Below, piece after piece: positions 17,709 to 26,927 of a stretch of 64,000 nucleotides of DNA. This DNA comes from Arenibacter algicola (GTDB lineage: Bacteria; Bacteroidota; Bacteroidia; Flavobacteriales; Flavobacteriaceae). The translations under genes and the position numbers were made by a program. Location of the stretch: assembly GCF_000733925.1 (NCBI RefSeq), contig NZ_JPOO01000003.1, positions 2,108,001 through 2,172,000 on the forward strand. Direction: 5' to 3'. The notes beneath the pieces are model-generated. The model was not told the DNA's origin, did not search any database, and saw nothing but the letters and a program-made list of their open reading frames with translations. Numbering within the stretch: position 1 is the stretch's first letter; each line of letters starts with the position of its first letter.

Positions 17709-19244
17709 ATGAAGCGCAATTTCAAGGAGTACAATCAACAACAAAATTGGCTTTTTCCTCCCTCTATTGAAGAATTAATTCCAGAAGACCATCCGGTTCG
17801 GATTGTCAATGGAGTTATCGAACATCTGGATCTAAAGCCACTAATTAGAGCCTATAGTAAAGACGGTCAGCCAAGTTATCATCCAAAGATGATGTTGAAG
17901 GTAATGGTCTATGCGTATATGGACAATACCTATTCTACCCGTAAGATAGAAAAGGCCATGCGGGAGAACATTAACTTCATGTGGCTCTCCAATAAGCAGG
18001 TGGCTGACCATAATACCATAGCCAGGTTTAGAAGCCAAAAGCTAAAGGATGTTTTCAAAGATATTTTTAAGCAAGTGGTATTATTGCTGGCCCAGGAAGG
18101 CCTTGTGAAGTTAAAAGAAGTTTATACCGATGGCACCAAAATAGAATCCGTAGCCGGCCGTTACACCTTTGTTTGGGGCAATGCCCTTAAAACCCAAAAA
18201 GAAAAGATGGCCCGGCAGCTCGAAGAGATGTGGGAGTATGCTCAAAGCATTGCTGATGAAGAGGATACCGATCCTACTCCTCCAGATTTTAAAAAAGTCG
18301 ATAAGGAGAAGGTAGAAAAAACAGCTCAAAAGATTGACAAGATCCTCAAAGGGAATCCTAAAGCCAGCTCTAAAGCAAAAGCAAAAGCCCGCTATATTGC
18401 GAAAAATTTTCCTGCCAACCTGGAAAAATATGAGCAACAGGAGCAACTCCTTGGCAACCGAAGCAGTTATAGCAAAACAGATCCCGATGCTACTTTCATG
18501 CGAATGAAAGAAGACCATATGAAAAACGGGCAGCTTAAGCCAGGCTACAATGTACAGATCAGTTCCGAAGATCAGTTCATCCTAAATTATACCCTACACC
18601 AGGACACCAATGATATTCATACCCTACGGCCTCATCTTGAGAATTATGAATACCTCTATCAAAATCTTCCAGAAACTCTTACTGCTGATGCTGGTTACGG
18701 AAGCCAGGAAAACTATGGACTACTCTCTGAAAAAGGAATCAAAGGCTATGTAAAATTCAACACTTTTGATAAAGAACAAAATAAGGCAGGAAAAAAGCGT
18801 AAGGAAAAGGCTCCCTTCCACCGGGACCAACTTTATTACAATGAAAAGGAAGATCATTATGTATGTCCGATGGGACAGCGGATGGAGAAAATAGCCCAAG
18901 CAACAAAGACCACCAAATCAGGCTACAGGCAAACAGTAAGTAAGTATAGTGCAAAAAATTGCAATGGGTGTCCAATAAGGAATGTTTGTTTTAAAGGAAA
19001 ATACAATCGGGTAATAGAACGTAACCATGCCCTGGAGCATTACAAACAGAAGGCTAGAGAGCATCTTTTATCTGAACTAGGAGAAATAAAGCGTAGAAAA
19101 AGAACGGCTGATGTGGAGCCGGTCTTTGCCCATATCAAATCTAACCGAAATTTTAAACGATTTACCCATCGCGGGTTGGATAAAGTGGAATTAGAGTTCG
19201 GATTACATGCCCTGGCGCATAATATGAGAAAGAAAAGTGCCTAA
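17709..19244 (+). CDS. IS1182-family DDE transposase
   Basis: 511 residues from the ATG at 17709 (the in-frame TTG at 17691 is less likely). The N-terminal DUF772-type domain (MKRNFKEYNQQQNWLFPPSI to about residue 120) is followed by a DDE core: VYTDGTKIES (Asp), TADAGYGSQEN (Asp) and ADVEPVFAHIKSNRNFKRF (Glu). A Cys cluster (CPMGQRM, CNGCPIRNVC) lies between the last two, as usual in this family. The frame is intact, so the element may be active. Confidence 0.93.
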   Translation: MKRNFKEYNQQQNWLFPPSIEELIPEDHPVRIVNGVIEHLDLKPLIRAYSKDGQPSYHPKMMLKVMVYAYMDNTYSTRKIEKAMRENINFMWLSNKQVADHNTIARFRSQKLKDVFKDIFKQVVLLLAQEGLVKLKEVYTDGTKIESVAGRYTFVWGNALKTQKEKMARQLEEMWEYAQSIADEEDTDPTPPDFKKVDKEKVEKTAQKIDKILKGNPKASSKAKAKARYIAKNFPANLEKYEQQEQLLGNRSSYSKTDPDATFMRMKEDHMKNGQLKPGYNVQISSEDQFILNYTLHQDTNDIHTLRPHLENYEYLYQNLPETLTADAGYGSQENYGLLSEKGIKGYVKFNTFDKEQNKAGKKRKEKAPFHRDQLYYNEKEDHYVCPMGQRMEKIAQATKTTKSGYRQTVSKYSAKNCNGCPIRNVCFKGKYNRVIERNHALEHYKQKAREHLLSELGEIKRRKRTADVEPVFAHIKSNRNFKRFTHRGLDKVELEFGLHALAHNMRKKSA

Positions 19245-19317
19245 AGCACTTAAAATCTCCTTCCAAAAAATTAAAATGGCCTACTTCATGAAAAAATTCA
19301 GATGAAAATCTATAAAA

Positions 19318-19358
19318 AATAAAAACCGCCTCATTTTAGTAAACGAGACGGCTTCTTT
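19318..19358. repeat. IS1182 right inverted repeat with internal hairpin
   Basis: CCGCCTC and GAGACGG pair (one mismatch) around ATTTTAGTAAAC. Read from the outside inwards the sequence parallels the left end. It also lies 23 bases from the 3' end of the opposing protease gene and may terminate it. Confidence 0.7.
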
Positions 19359-19380
19359 AATTTATTATGATTATCTACAA

Positions 19381-21549
19381 TTAGCCTTTTACACTGGCCA
19401 ATTTAGAATTCTTTATGTTATTCAATTTAAGATCCTGCAAAACGTTAACAGCCTCCTCTACATAAACATCCTTGGCCAAATCTTTATGCCAACGATCACG
19501 CTTTTCCCTTAGTACAGAGTCTTGCGTAAACAACTCCTTTTCATATTGCAAAGATTCAAAGCTTAAGTGAGAATCGTAATCCGAGATGGTCTTAAAATAC
19601 TTGGCTTTTTCCTTATCCAATTCCAAGCCCTTCTTATATTCGTCATATTTCAAAGAGACTACGGTTTCATCCTGTGCTTTTTTGATCCACTGGGCATTTT
19701 CCTCTATCAATTTTATTTGATTGTTCTGGGCCATTCTTTTAGTGCTGCTGGCAATAGTGGCCTCGTAATCAATATAGCCATCCCAAGGAGTATACTCCGC
19801 TGGGGAAATTTTATCCCAGGTCAAGGGATTTTCCTGATCCCTTTCCCCTAGGTCTATATAACTATAACGATCTGGAACAACAACATCGCTCTTAACCCCT
19901 TCCAATTGGGTAGATCCCCCATTTATTCTATAGAATTTTTGGGTAGTCAACTTAATAGCCCCAAGATCACCGTGCTCATTGCCTCTTACAATATTCTCCA
20001 AGGGAATTACATTTTGAACAGTTCCCTTACCGAAGGTTTGTTTGCTACCTATAACTACACCTCTTTTATAATCCTGAATGGCCGCAGCCAAAATCTCGGA
20101 TGCAGAAGCAGACAATTCATTTACCAAAACTACCAATGGACCGTCCCATTGAATACGTTCGTCCTTATCATTGTAAACTTCAGGTTTTTTATCGGTAGAC
20201 CTTACCTGTACAATTGGTCCGTCCTTAATAAACAACCCAGCCATTTCAACCACTGTTTTAAGGGATCCGCCACCATTATCACGAAGATCCAAGATCAACC
20301 CCTCCGCTCCTGCTTCTTTTAGTCTTTCTACTTCCTGCGCCACATCCGTAGCGGCGTTTCTTTCATTATAGTCCTCAAAATCCACATAAAACTTGGGTAG
20401 ATTGATAAGTCCATATTTTTGATTACCCTTAATTATGGCGGCAGATTTGGCATAGGACTCTTCCAATTCCACCACATCCCTCGTAAGGGAAATTACCACA
20501 AGGGAACCATCTACTTTTCTAACCGTCAAATCTACGATAGTACCTTTAGGGCCTTTTATAAACTTTATGGCATCATCCAAACGCATACCAACAATATCCA
20601 CTGGTGCTTCCCCATTTTGACCTACTTTTAATATCTCATCACCAACTTCCAATTGCTGATCTCTCCATACGGGTCCACCGGAAATAATTTCTACAATTTT
20701 GGTCTGATCTTTTTTCTTTTGAAGTCGGGCACCAATACCTTCAAATTTACCAGACATACTGGTATCAAATTTTTCTTTGTCGTCCGGAGCAAAATAGAAG
20801 GTATGTGGATCAAATACTTCAACTATGGTGTTCAAGTATTGTACAAACCAATCCTTACGTTCCAAATCATCTACAAAATCGAAATAATCATCCAGGGTAT
20901 TCTTGGTAGATTCCCTTGCTGCCTTTTCAGCCTGCTCCGGAGTTAATGGTCCGGCAGCTCTGTTTTCGTCTTCAAAAGCCACAGGCTCATCCCCATCAGT
21001 TCCCGCCTTGGCAGATTCCTTGTTCAAATTAAGTTTGGAATCGTAAGTGCCCAAAGTGGCATATTTTAACTGCTTTCTCCAACGTTCTTTCAAATCTTTG
21101 CGAGAGTCCACATATCCTTGACCATCGTAATTGATTTCAATGGTTTCGTCCACCGAGTAATCAAAAGGTTCATCCAAAACCTCTTTATAGATCTCCTTGG
21201 CATCTTCCATTCGCTTCAATAGGCGTTGGTAGACCATATCAAAAAAAGTTATATCGGTATTCTTTATCTGATCATCCAACTGAAACTTATATTTTTCAAA
21301 TTCCTGAATATCGCTTTCCAAAAAATATCTTTTTGTGGGATCTAAAATATCCAAAAAGCCTTCAAAAACATTAACAGAAAAATCATCGTCAATATCTTTT
21401 GGCTGGTAATGGCCGCGTTCCAATACATAGGTAATAAGATCCAACAATAATTTGTCCTTGTCATCAGTTTCAAAAGATTTGTTGGTAAAACTGCATGAAG
21501 CTACGGCAACAAGCATTACAATCAATGCGTAGGCTAAATTTCTTTTCAT
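19381..21549 (-). CDS. prc: C-terminal processing protease (S41, Prc/Tsp type)
   Basis: A 722-residue periplasmic tail-specific protease. A lipoprotein-type signal (ending VASCSFTN) precedes an N-terminal helical domain, a PDZ domain (about 255-345, with GIGARLQKK and GDEILKVG), and the S41 catalytic core with NELSASASEI (nucleophile Ser) and GVVIGSKQTFGKGTVQ (Lys base). A C-terminal DUF3340-like helical part (about 560-715) completes the architecture. It degrades or trims envelope proteins. Its promoter lies in the 355-base gap shared with surE. Confidence 0.95.
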   Translation of the reverse strand: MKRNLAYALIVMLVAVASCSFTNKSFETDDKDKLLLDLITYVLERGHYQPKDIDDDFSVNVFEGFLDILDPTKRYFLESDIQEFEKYKFQLDDQIKNTDITFFDMVYQRLLKRMEDAKEIYKEVLDEPFDYSVDETIEINYDGQGYVDSRKDLKERWRKQLKYATLGTYDSKLNLNKESAKAGTDGDEPVAFEDENRAAGPLTPEQAEKAARESTKNTLDDYFDFVDDLERKDWFVQYLNTIVEVFDPHTFYFAPDDKEKFDTSMSGKFEGIGARLQKKKDQTKIVEIISGGPVWRDQQLEVGDEILKVGQNGEAPVDIVGMRLDDAIKFIKGPKGTIVDLTVRKVDGSLVVISLTRDVVELEESYAKSAAIIKGNQKYGLINLPKFYVDFEDYNERNAATDVAQEVERLKEAGAEGLILDLRDNGGGSLKTVVEMAGLFIKDGPIVQVRSTDKKPEVYNDKDERIQWDGPLVVLVNELSASASEILAAAIQDYKRGVVIGSKQTFGKGTVQNVIPLENIVRGNEHGDLGAIKLTTQKFYRINGGSTQLEGVKSDVVVPDRYSYIDLGERDQENPLTWDKISPAEYTPWDGYIDYEATIASSTKRMAQNNQIKLIEENAQWIKKAQDETVVSLKYDEYKKGLELDKEKAKYFKTISDYDSHLSFESLQYEKELFTQDSVLREKRDRWHKDLAKDVYVEEAVNVLQDLKLNNIKNSKLASVKG

Positions 21550-21904
21550 CTATTCTTTTTTATTGTTTTTCCACATTTGGAGTAATTTTTTAAATAGAAA
21601 CCACCCCTCCTTTTTGTTATCTTACAATCATCTAAAATTAATCAAACCACCTCTGCAATCCAAGTTTTGCCTTTTAAAAGTGGTCTAATATGCCAATTAC
21701 TCTAAGATAACGAAAAAATCGTGCCATATTATACCTATATGCCATTAATCTTTTGTTAATATCTCAATTGCCTAGGACACTGACAAAGGTTGGAAGTATA
21801 CTGCCATTTCCATAAATTCAGTGCAAAATTTCATCATACACCCTTCTTAATACAAAAAGCGATAATAGATTAAAAACGTATTTTTGCAGCATAAATTATA
21901 TACC
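21550..21904. other. Divergent intergenic region prc/surE
   Basis: 355 bases without a gene, holding the promoters of prc (minus) and surE (plus). Apart from the surE -7 box I see no conserved RNA, long repeat or operator. Confidence 0.5.
21879..21886 (+). promoter_or_regulatory. Bacteroidota -7 box of surE (TATTTTTG)
   Basis: TATTTTTG matches TAnnTTTG 18 bases before the surE ATG. It overlaps the in-frame TTG at 21884, which argues that translation starts at the later ATG. Confidence 0.5.
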
Positions 21905-22684
21905 ATGACGAAACCTTTGATCCTTGTGACCAACGACGACGGAATTACAGCCCCTGGCTTAAGGGCATTGATTGGATTTATGATGGAATTGGGAGAGGTA
22001 GTCGTAGTGGCCCCCGACAGTCCGCAATCGGGGATGGGGCATGCCATAACTATAGACAACACCCTTTATATAAAAAAGATCAAAGTAGATCTGGAAAACG
22101 GTGCAACTGAAGAATACAGTTGTAGCGGAACTCCGGCCGACTGTGTAAAACTTGGCCTTCAGGAACTCCTGGAAAGAAAACCCGATCTATGTGTAAGCGG
22201 TATAAACCATGGATCCAATTCCTCTATCAATGTTATTTACTCCGGTACTATGAGTGCCGCTATTGAAGCCGGAATTGAAGGTATACCTGCCATAGGCTTT
22301 TCCCTTTGTGATTATTCCTGGAACGCCAACTTTGAGGCCAGCAAGGAGGCAGTTCAAAAAATAGTCCGGGAGGCCCTAAGCAATGGCATTCCCAATGGGG
22401 TTGTGCTCAACGTTAATATTCCCAAAACCGACAATAAGGCACCCAAGGGTATAAAAATTTGCAGGCAGGCCAGAGCCAACTGGAAAGAAAAATTTGACAA
22501 AAGAACCAACCCCAGTGGAAAGGAATATTATTGGCTTACAGGCGAGTTTGAACTTTTGGACAAGGGAGAGGACACGGACGAATATGCCCTGTCCCAAGAC
22601 TATGTTTCAGTAGTCCCCACGCAATTTGACCTAACGGCACACCACGCAATTCAAAATATTAACAATTGGAAACTAAATGATTAA
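21905..22684 (+). CDS. surE: 5'-nucleotidase SurE
   Basis: Stationary-phase survival nucleotidase acting on nucleoside 5'- and 3'-monophosphates, metal-dependent. 259 residues from the ATG at 21905. The metal-binding LVTNDDGITAPGL opens the protein, followed by APDSPQSGMGHAIT, SGINHGSN and VIYSGTMSAAIEA. It overlaps the next small membrane-protein gene by 8 bases and lies upstream of lpxB. Confidence 0.96.
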   Translation: MTKPLILVTNDDGITAPGLRALIGFMMELGEVVVVAPDSPQSGMGHAITIDNTLYIKKIKVDLENGATEEYSCSGTPADCVKLGLQELLERKPDLCVSGINHGSNSSINVIYSGTMSAAIEAGIEGIPAIGFSLCDYSWNANFEASKEAVQKIVREALSNGIPNGVVLNVNIPKTDNKAPKGIKICRQARANWKEKFDKRTNPSGKEYYWLTGEFELLDKGEDTDEYALSQDYVSVVPTQFDLTAHHAIQNINNWKLND

Positions 22685-22958
22685 AAAAGAAATATTAATT
22701 GGATTAATAGTTGGTCTAATTGCCAATACGCTTGGAACTTTATTATATATATTGATCTTTTCGGACTTTGGCATCGTAGAAACCTACCAGGCCGCCGTTC
22801 AACAGGGACATATAGGAAGTTTATTGGCGCTAGGGGCCATTCTAAACTTAGTTGCCTTTTTTGGTTTTTTAAAAATTCGTAGGGATTATAGGGCAAGGGG
22901 TGTTATGATCGCCACCCTATTAACCGCTATGCTAATATTGTATTACAAAGTTTTTTAG
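22677..22958 (+). CDS. Small membrane protein of unknown function
   Basis: 93 residues with three hydrophobic segments (about 6-27, 43-62, 74-91) and basic loops (KIRRDYRARG). I know no function. Its start lies inside the surE 3' end and lpxB follows 67 bases later, so it is likely translated with surE. Small proteins of this sort commonly occupy this position in Flavobacteriia. Confidence 0.8.
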   Translation: MIKKEILIGLIVGLIANTLGTLLYILIFSDFGIVETYQAAVQQGHIGSLLALGAILNLVAFFGFLKIRRDYRARGVMIATLLTAMLILYYKVF

Positions 22959-23025
22959 CATCGGGCTTGGGGCTATCCAAAGCAATAAATGGCAGAACTA
23001 CTAATGAACCACAGAAACTGAACAG

Positions 23026-24150
23026 ATGAAATACTATATCATCGCTGGCGAGGCATCGGGCGACCTGCATGGCTCCAACCTCATAAAAGCCCTTAAAAAA
23101 CAGGATTCGGATGCCGACATTCGCTGTTGGGGCGGCGATCTAATGAAGGCCGCAGGAGGCGACTTGGTAAAGCATTACAAGGAAATGGCCTTTATGGGCT
23201 TCCTCGAGGTGATATCAAATATCAACCAAATTTTTAAAAATATCGCCTTTTGCAAAGAAGATATCAGCGATTTTAATCCTGATGTAATTGTCTTTATAGA
23301 CTATTCCGGCTTTAATCTTAGAATAGCCTCTTGGGCAAAAAAGAACAAATTTAGGACCAATTATTATATTTCTCCGCAAATATGGGCCTCTCGGGAGGGC
23401 AGAATACATAAGATAAAAAACGATATTGATGCCATGCACGTAATTCTTCCTTTTGAAAAGGAGTTTTATGAAAAAAAACACCACTATCCTGTTAATTTTG
23501 TTGGCCATCCCCTTATAGACGCCATAGGTGATATTCCCAGGACCAGCGATAAAAAATTTAGGGAAGAGAATAATTTGGATTTGCAAAAACCTATTATTGC
23601 CCTTTTGCCGGGAAGCAGAAAACAGGAGGTTCAAAAAATGCTTACCCTTATGTTATCGGTTACAAAATCTTTCCCAAAATTTCAATTTGTAATTGCAGGG
23701 GCTCCCAGTTTGGATCTGGAATTTTACCAGCCCTTTCTGAAATCGTCCCAAGTAAGTCTTATTTCCAACAAGACCTATGACTTATTAAGCCTATCCTATG
23801 CCGCCCTGGTGACCAGCGGCACGGCCACCTTGGAAACGGCCCTTTTTAAGATTCCACAAGTAGTCTGTTACCGTGCCAATTGGATATCCTATCAAATTGC
23901 CAAAAGGATCATTACCCTTAAGTTTATTTCCCTTGTTAATCTTATAATGGATAAAGAAGTAGTAAAGGAACTTATCCAAGGTGATTTGAATACCAAAAAC
24001 CTAACCAAAGAGCTCGATAAAATTTTGAACGGACCCGAAAGAAAGAAACAATTTGAAGCTTATTACGAATTGGAAAAAAAACTAGGAGGCAAGGGCGCCA
24101 GTGAAAAAGCAGCATCACTAATAATCCAAAGTGCCCAAATGGATCATTGA
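23026..24150 (+). CDS. lpxB: Lipid-A-disaccharide synthase
   Basis: GT19 enzyme condensing UDP-2,3-diacylglucosamine and lipid X to the lipid A disaccharide at the inner membrane. 374 residues, normal length. It starts YYIIAGEASGDLHGSNLIKA, contains FIDYSGFNLR, YYISPQIWAS, LLPGSRKQEV and VTSGTATLETAL, all family signatures. This implies a lipid A outer membrane. It ends the surE group. Confidence 0.97.
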   Translation: MKYYIIAGEASGDLHGSNLIKALKKQDSDADIRCWGGDLMKAAGGDLVKHYKEMAFMGFLEVISNINQIFKNIAFCKEDISDFNPDVIVFIDYSGFNLRIASWAKKNKFRTNYYISPQIWASREGRIHKIKNDIDAMHVILPFEKEFYEKKHHYPVNFVGHPLIDAIGDIPRTSDKKFREENNLDLQKPIIALLPGSRKQEVQKMLTLMLSVTKSFPKFQFVIAGAPSLDLEFYQPFLKSSQVSLISNKTYDLLSLSYAALVTSGTATLETALFKIPQVVCYRANWISYQIAKRIITLKFISLVNLIMDKEVVKELIQGDLNTKNLTKELDKILNGPERKKQFEAYYELEKKLGGKGASEKAASLIIQSAQMDH

Positions 24151-24304
24151 AAATTTTTGTTGGTTCGTTGAACAATGGTTTACCCTAATTTTAACCACCG
24201 CAAAACCCAAAATCTTATAGATGGAAAAGGCAATTATTGACGATTTAATTGGAAGTAGTCATAAGGGTTTTCCGAAAAAAATGACGGATTTTAAATTAAT
24301 TATT

Positions 24305-24312
24305 TAAATTTG
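24305..24312 (+). promoter_or_regulatory. Bacteroidota -7 box (TAAATTTG)
   Basis: TAAATTTG fits TAnnTTTG 28 bases before the C40 peptidase ATG. Confidence 0.4.
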
Positions 24313-24340
24313 ATATCCAAGAGCACTAACTTTTACTTGG

Positions 24341-24901
24341 ATGATCCAAAGATTTCTTTCTTTATTCCTAATTACATTACTGGTTGGCTGCGGAGCGGCT
24401 AAGAAAAAAACTACCTCGCGCGAAGAAAGAAAAATAACCGTGGAAGCTTCCGAAAGACCAACCGAAATAAAAGGCGAGACTCCTTTAGGCGGTGAATCCA
24501 TAAACAAACCCGCGAACAAAATAAGTGAGCAAATCATAAATACTGCCCTGACGTTTTCGGGCACCCGCTATAAATTTGGAGGCACTACCAACAAAGGTAT
24601 GGATTGCTCCGGATTACTTTACGTTGCTTTCGGGGAACATGATATTCAATTGCCACGAGCCTCTTATCAAATGGCAGAGGAAGGACAAAAAATAAATTTA
24701 AAGGAGGTCAGCAAGGGCGACCTACTTTTTTTTGGGACCTCCAGAAGAAAGAACAACATAAACCATGTAGGCCTGGTAGTACAGGTAGACGGGGATGATA
24801 TAAAATTCATCCATTCCACCTCATCCCGAGGTGTTATAGTTTCCTCTTTGCAGGAGGGTTATTGGAACTATGCCTTTATCAAGGCTGCCCGGATCCTCTA
24901 G
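24341..24901 (+). CDS. NlpC/P60 (C40) cell-wall peptidase lipoprotein
   Basis: A 186-residue endopeptidase that cuts stem peptides of peptidoglycan. A lipobox (LLVGCGAAK, Cys18) follows the signal segment; residues 20-60 are a charged linker. The catalytic domain has the nucleophile in MDCSGLLYVAF, His in INHVGLVV, and a third polar site, FIHSTSS. Its stop codon is followed one base later by the ComEC ATG. Confidence 0.93.
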   Translation: MIQRFLSLFLITLLVGCGAAKKKTTSREERKITVEASERPTEIKGETPLGGESINKPANKISEQIINTALTFSGTRYKFGGTTNKGMDCSGLLYVAFGEHDIQLPRASYQMAEEGQKINLKEVSKGDLLFFGTSRRKNNINHVGLVVQVDGDDIKFIHSTSSRGVIVSSLQEGYWNYAFIKAARIL

Positions 24902-24902
24902 G

Positions 24903-26927
24903 ATGCGTCTGCTGCAGTTTACAACCGTAAAGCTTACCTTGTGCCTGATCTGTGGAATCTTAATTGGATATTACCTGGGTCCGTCTCTTCCACTATCTCT
25001 TTCCTTAACCGCAGCTTCATTAATCCTATTGGGAGTTGTATTTGCCTATTACCATAAACTGCCCACCTTCCTTTTTGCATTTTTCACTGGACTTTTGGCC
25101 ATAGCCATAGGCATATTAAGTTTAACCCTAAGGGAGTCCCACAATCTTGGCCGGCACTACAGCCAACAAAATCTTGACAAAAATAGGGCCTACACTTATA
25201 AAATTCGTGAAGTATTAAAACCCAATGGCTATTCGGATAGATATGTGGCCAATGTTATTGGCATGGACAGCTTAAAGGTTAGCGGTAAAATACTATTGAA
25301 TATAGCGGTAGATTCTTCGGTTAAGCCCCTTATGGTAGATGATGAAATATTGGCCTACACCACCCTCTACCCTATTGCCCCACCACTAAACCCACATCAG
25401 TTCAATTACAAAAAATACCTTTCCAATATTGGGATAGAACATCAGGTAAAACTTGAAGGGCATGAATACTATTTAAGGCCACAGGCTTCCACAACCATCT
25501 TTGGAACAGCTTACAGAATAAGGGACCATATCATTCATAATTTAAAAAAAGAGGACTTTGGTGCTGAAGAATTAGGTGTTATCCAGGCACTTCTACTTGG
25601 GCAACGGAATGAAATAACGGCAGAAGTCGACACGGAATATAAAGCTGCAGGAGCCTATCACATCTTGGCATTGTCCGGTTTACATATCGGAATCCTTTTG
25701 GGATTGTTCCATTTTTTACTTAGGCCATTGGAACTCCTGCCAAAAGGGAGAACCATAAAATTGGTTGTTATTGTCCTGCTATTATGGGCATTTGCGCTCT
25801 TGGCCGGACTTTCTGCCTCCATTCTAAGGGCAACAACCATGTTCACCTTTGTAGCCTATGCCCTGTACTTGAACAGGCCTACAAGTCATTTTAATATTCT
25901 GGCCCTGTCACTGTTCTTTATTTTACTGCTGTTGGATCCGCTACTACTATTTCAGGTAGGGTTTCAATTAAGTTATGCCGCTGTTTTTGCAATTGTATGG
26001 ATATATCCCTTATTGCAAAAACTTTGGATTCCCCAATACTGGATTATAAAAAAAGGATGGGAGCTGGTTTCCGTAAGTATTGCCGCCCAACTTGGGGTAT
26101 TCCCTATAAGTCTATTTTACTTTCATCAATTCCCAGGACTGTTTTTAATTTCAAGTCTATTGATCCTTCCTTTTTTGACATTCATTTTAGGGTTTGGAAT
26201 ATTGGTAATAGTTCTGTCCCTGGCCAACAGTTTACCACCTGTTCTAGTAACCATCTACGATACTGTAATACGCTGGATGAATTCGATTATTGGACTGGTT
26301 GCCCAGCAGGAAAATTTTCTCTTTAGAAATATTTCTTTTGATACGATTCAGTTAATTCTCAGTTATGCCATTATAATATCAATGGTAACCGTCTTTATTA
26401 AAGTCTCCTACAAAAGGGTAGTCGTCTTCCTAGTGTTTGTCCTTTGCTTTCAATCTTATGTCTTGGGCATTGGACATCTTGCACAAGACAAGGAATCCTT
26501 GGTGATAGGACATCTTGGCCGTAATAGTGGCCTAATCCATCAAACAGGACAAAAACTTACGGTATTTAGCACCAACCCCGAAGCCACTGCTCGAATGGCC
26601 AACGATTATGCCATTGCCCAAAACATCATAGAGATGCAACATCGACCTATAAAAAACAGCTATCTAATTGGAGGGAAGAGAATGGTTATTCTGGATAGTG
26701 CCAATATGGCCCTTCCAAAAAATTATGAGGTATCTACCTTAGTATTGACCCAATCCCCAAAAATAAATTTAGAGAGGCTTTTGGATTCTATTGCACCCAA
26801 TATTATTATTGCAGATGGCAGCAACTATAAAAGTTATATATCTCGATGGAAAGCCACATGCCATAAAAAAAAGCTGCCCTTTCACCATACGGGCGAAAAA
26901 GGTGCATTTATATATACTTGGCAGTAG
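24903..26927 (+). CDS. ComEC/Rec2-family DNA-uptake channel protein
   Basis: A 674-residue inner-membrane protein expected to pass single-stranded DNA during natural transformation. An N-terminal DUF4131 segment (about 1-180) has two or three membrane helices, followed by the Competence domain (about 220-490) with YHILALSGLHIGIL and AGLSASILRATTMF. The C-terminal part (about 540-674) is short and lacks the HxHxDH motif of the metallo-beta-lactamase domain. The ATG at 24903 is preferred over 24870, which lies within the upstream gene. It is convergent, without a gap, to the peptide transporter. Confidence 0.92.
   Translation: MRLLQFTTVKLTLCLICGILIGYYLGPSLPLSLSLTAASLILLGVVFAYYHKLPTFLFAFFTGLLAIAIGILSLTLRESHNLGRHYSQQNLDKNRAYTYKIREVLKPNGYSDRYVANVIGMDSLKVSGKILLNIAVDSSVKPLMVDDEILAYTTLYPIAPPLNPHQFNYKKYLSNIGIEHQVKLEGHEYYLRPQASTTIFGTAYRIRDHIIHNLKKEDFGAEELGVIQALLLGQRNEITAEVDTEYKAAGAYHILALSGLHIGILLGLFHFLLRPLELLPKGRTIKLVVIVLLLWAFALLAGLSASILRATTMFTFVAYALYLNRPTSHFNILALSLFFILLLLDPLLLFQVGFQLSYAAVFAIVWIYPLLQKLWIPQYWIIKKGWELVSVSIAAQLGVFPISLFYFHQFPGLFLISSLLILPFLTFILGFGILVIVLSLANSLPPVLVTIYDTVIRWMNSIIGLVAQQENFLFRNISFDTIQLILSYAIIISMVTVFIKVSYKRVVVFLVFVLCFQSYVLGIGHLAQDKESLVIGHLGRNSGLIHQTGQKLTVFSTNPEATARMANDYAIAQNIIEMQHRPIKNSYLIGGKRMVILDSANMALPKNYEVSTLVLTQSPKINLERLLDSIAPNIIIADGSNYKSYISRWKATCHKKKLPFHHTGEKGAFIYTWQ

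Larger units (their letters stand above)
17589..19358 (+). mobile_element. IS1182-family insertion sequence
   Basis: About 1.77 kb bounded by imperfect inverted repeats: AAAGAAGCTGTCTCATT at the left and the inverse of AAAGAAGCCGTCTCGTT at the right (ending at 19358). Homology between the ends continues inwards for roughly 35-40 bases, and each end can fold into its own stem-loop. One intact transposase gene fills it. No target-site duplication is visible. It separates the selO group from the S41 protease gene. Confidence 0.85.

Noticed and set aside
24221..24307. 28-codon open frame before the C40 peptidase gene
   Set aside because: Too short and without recognisable features, and its 3' end overlaps the putative -7 box of the downstream gene.
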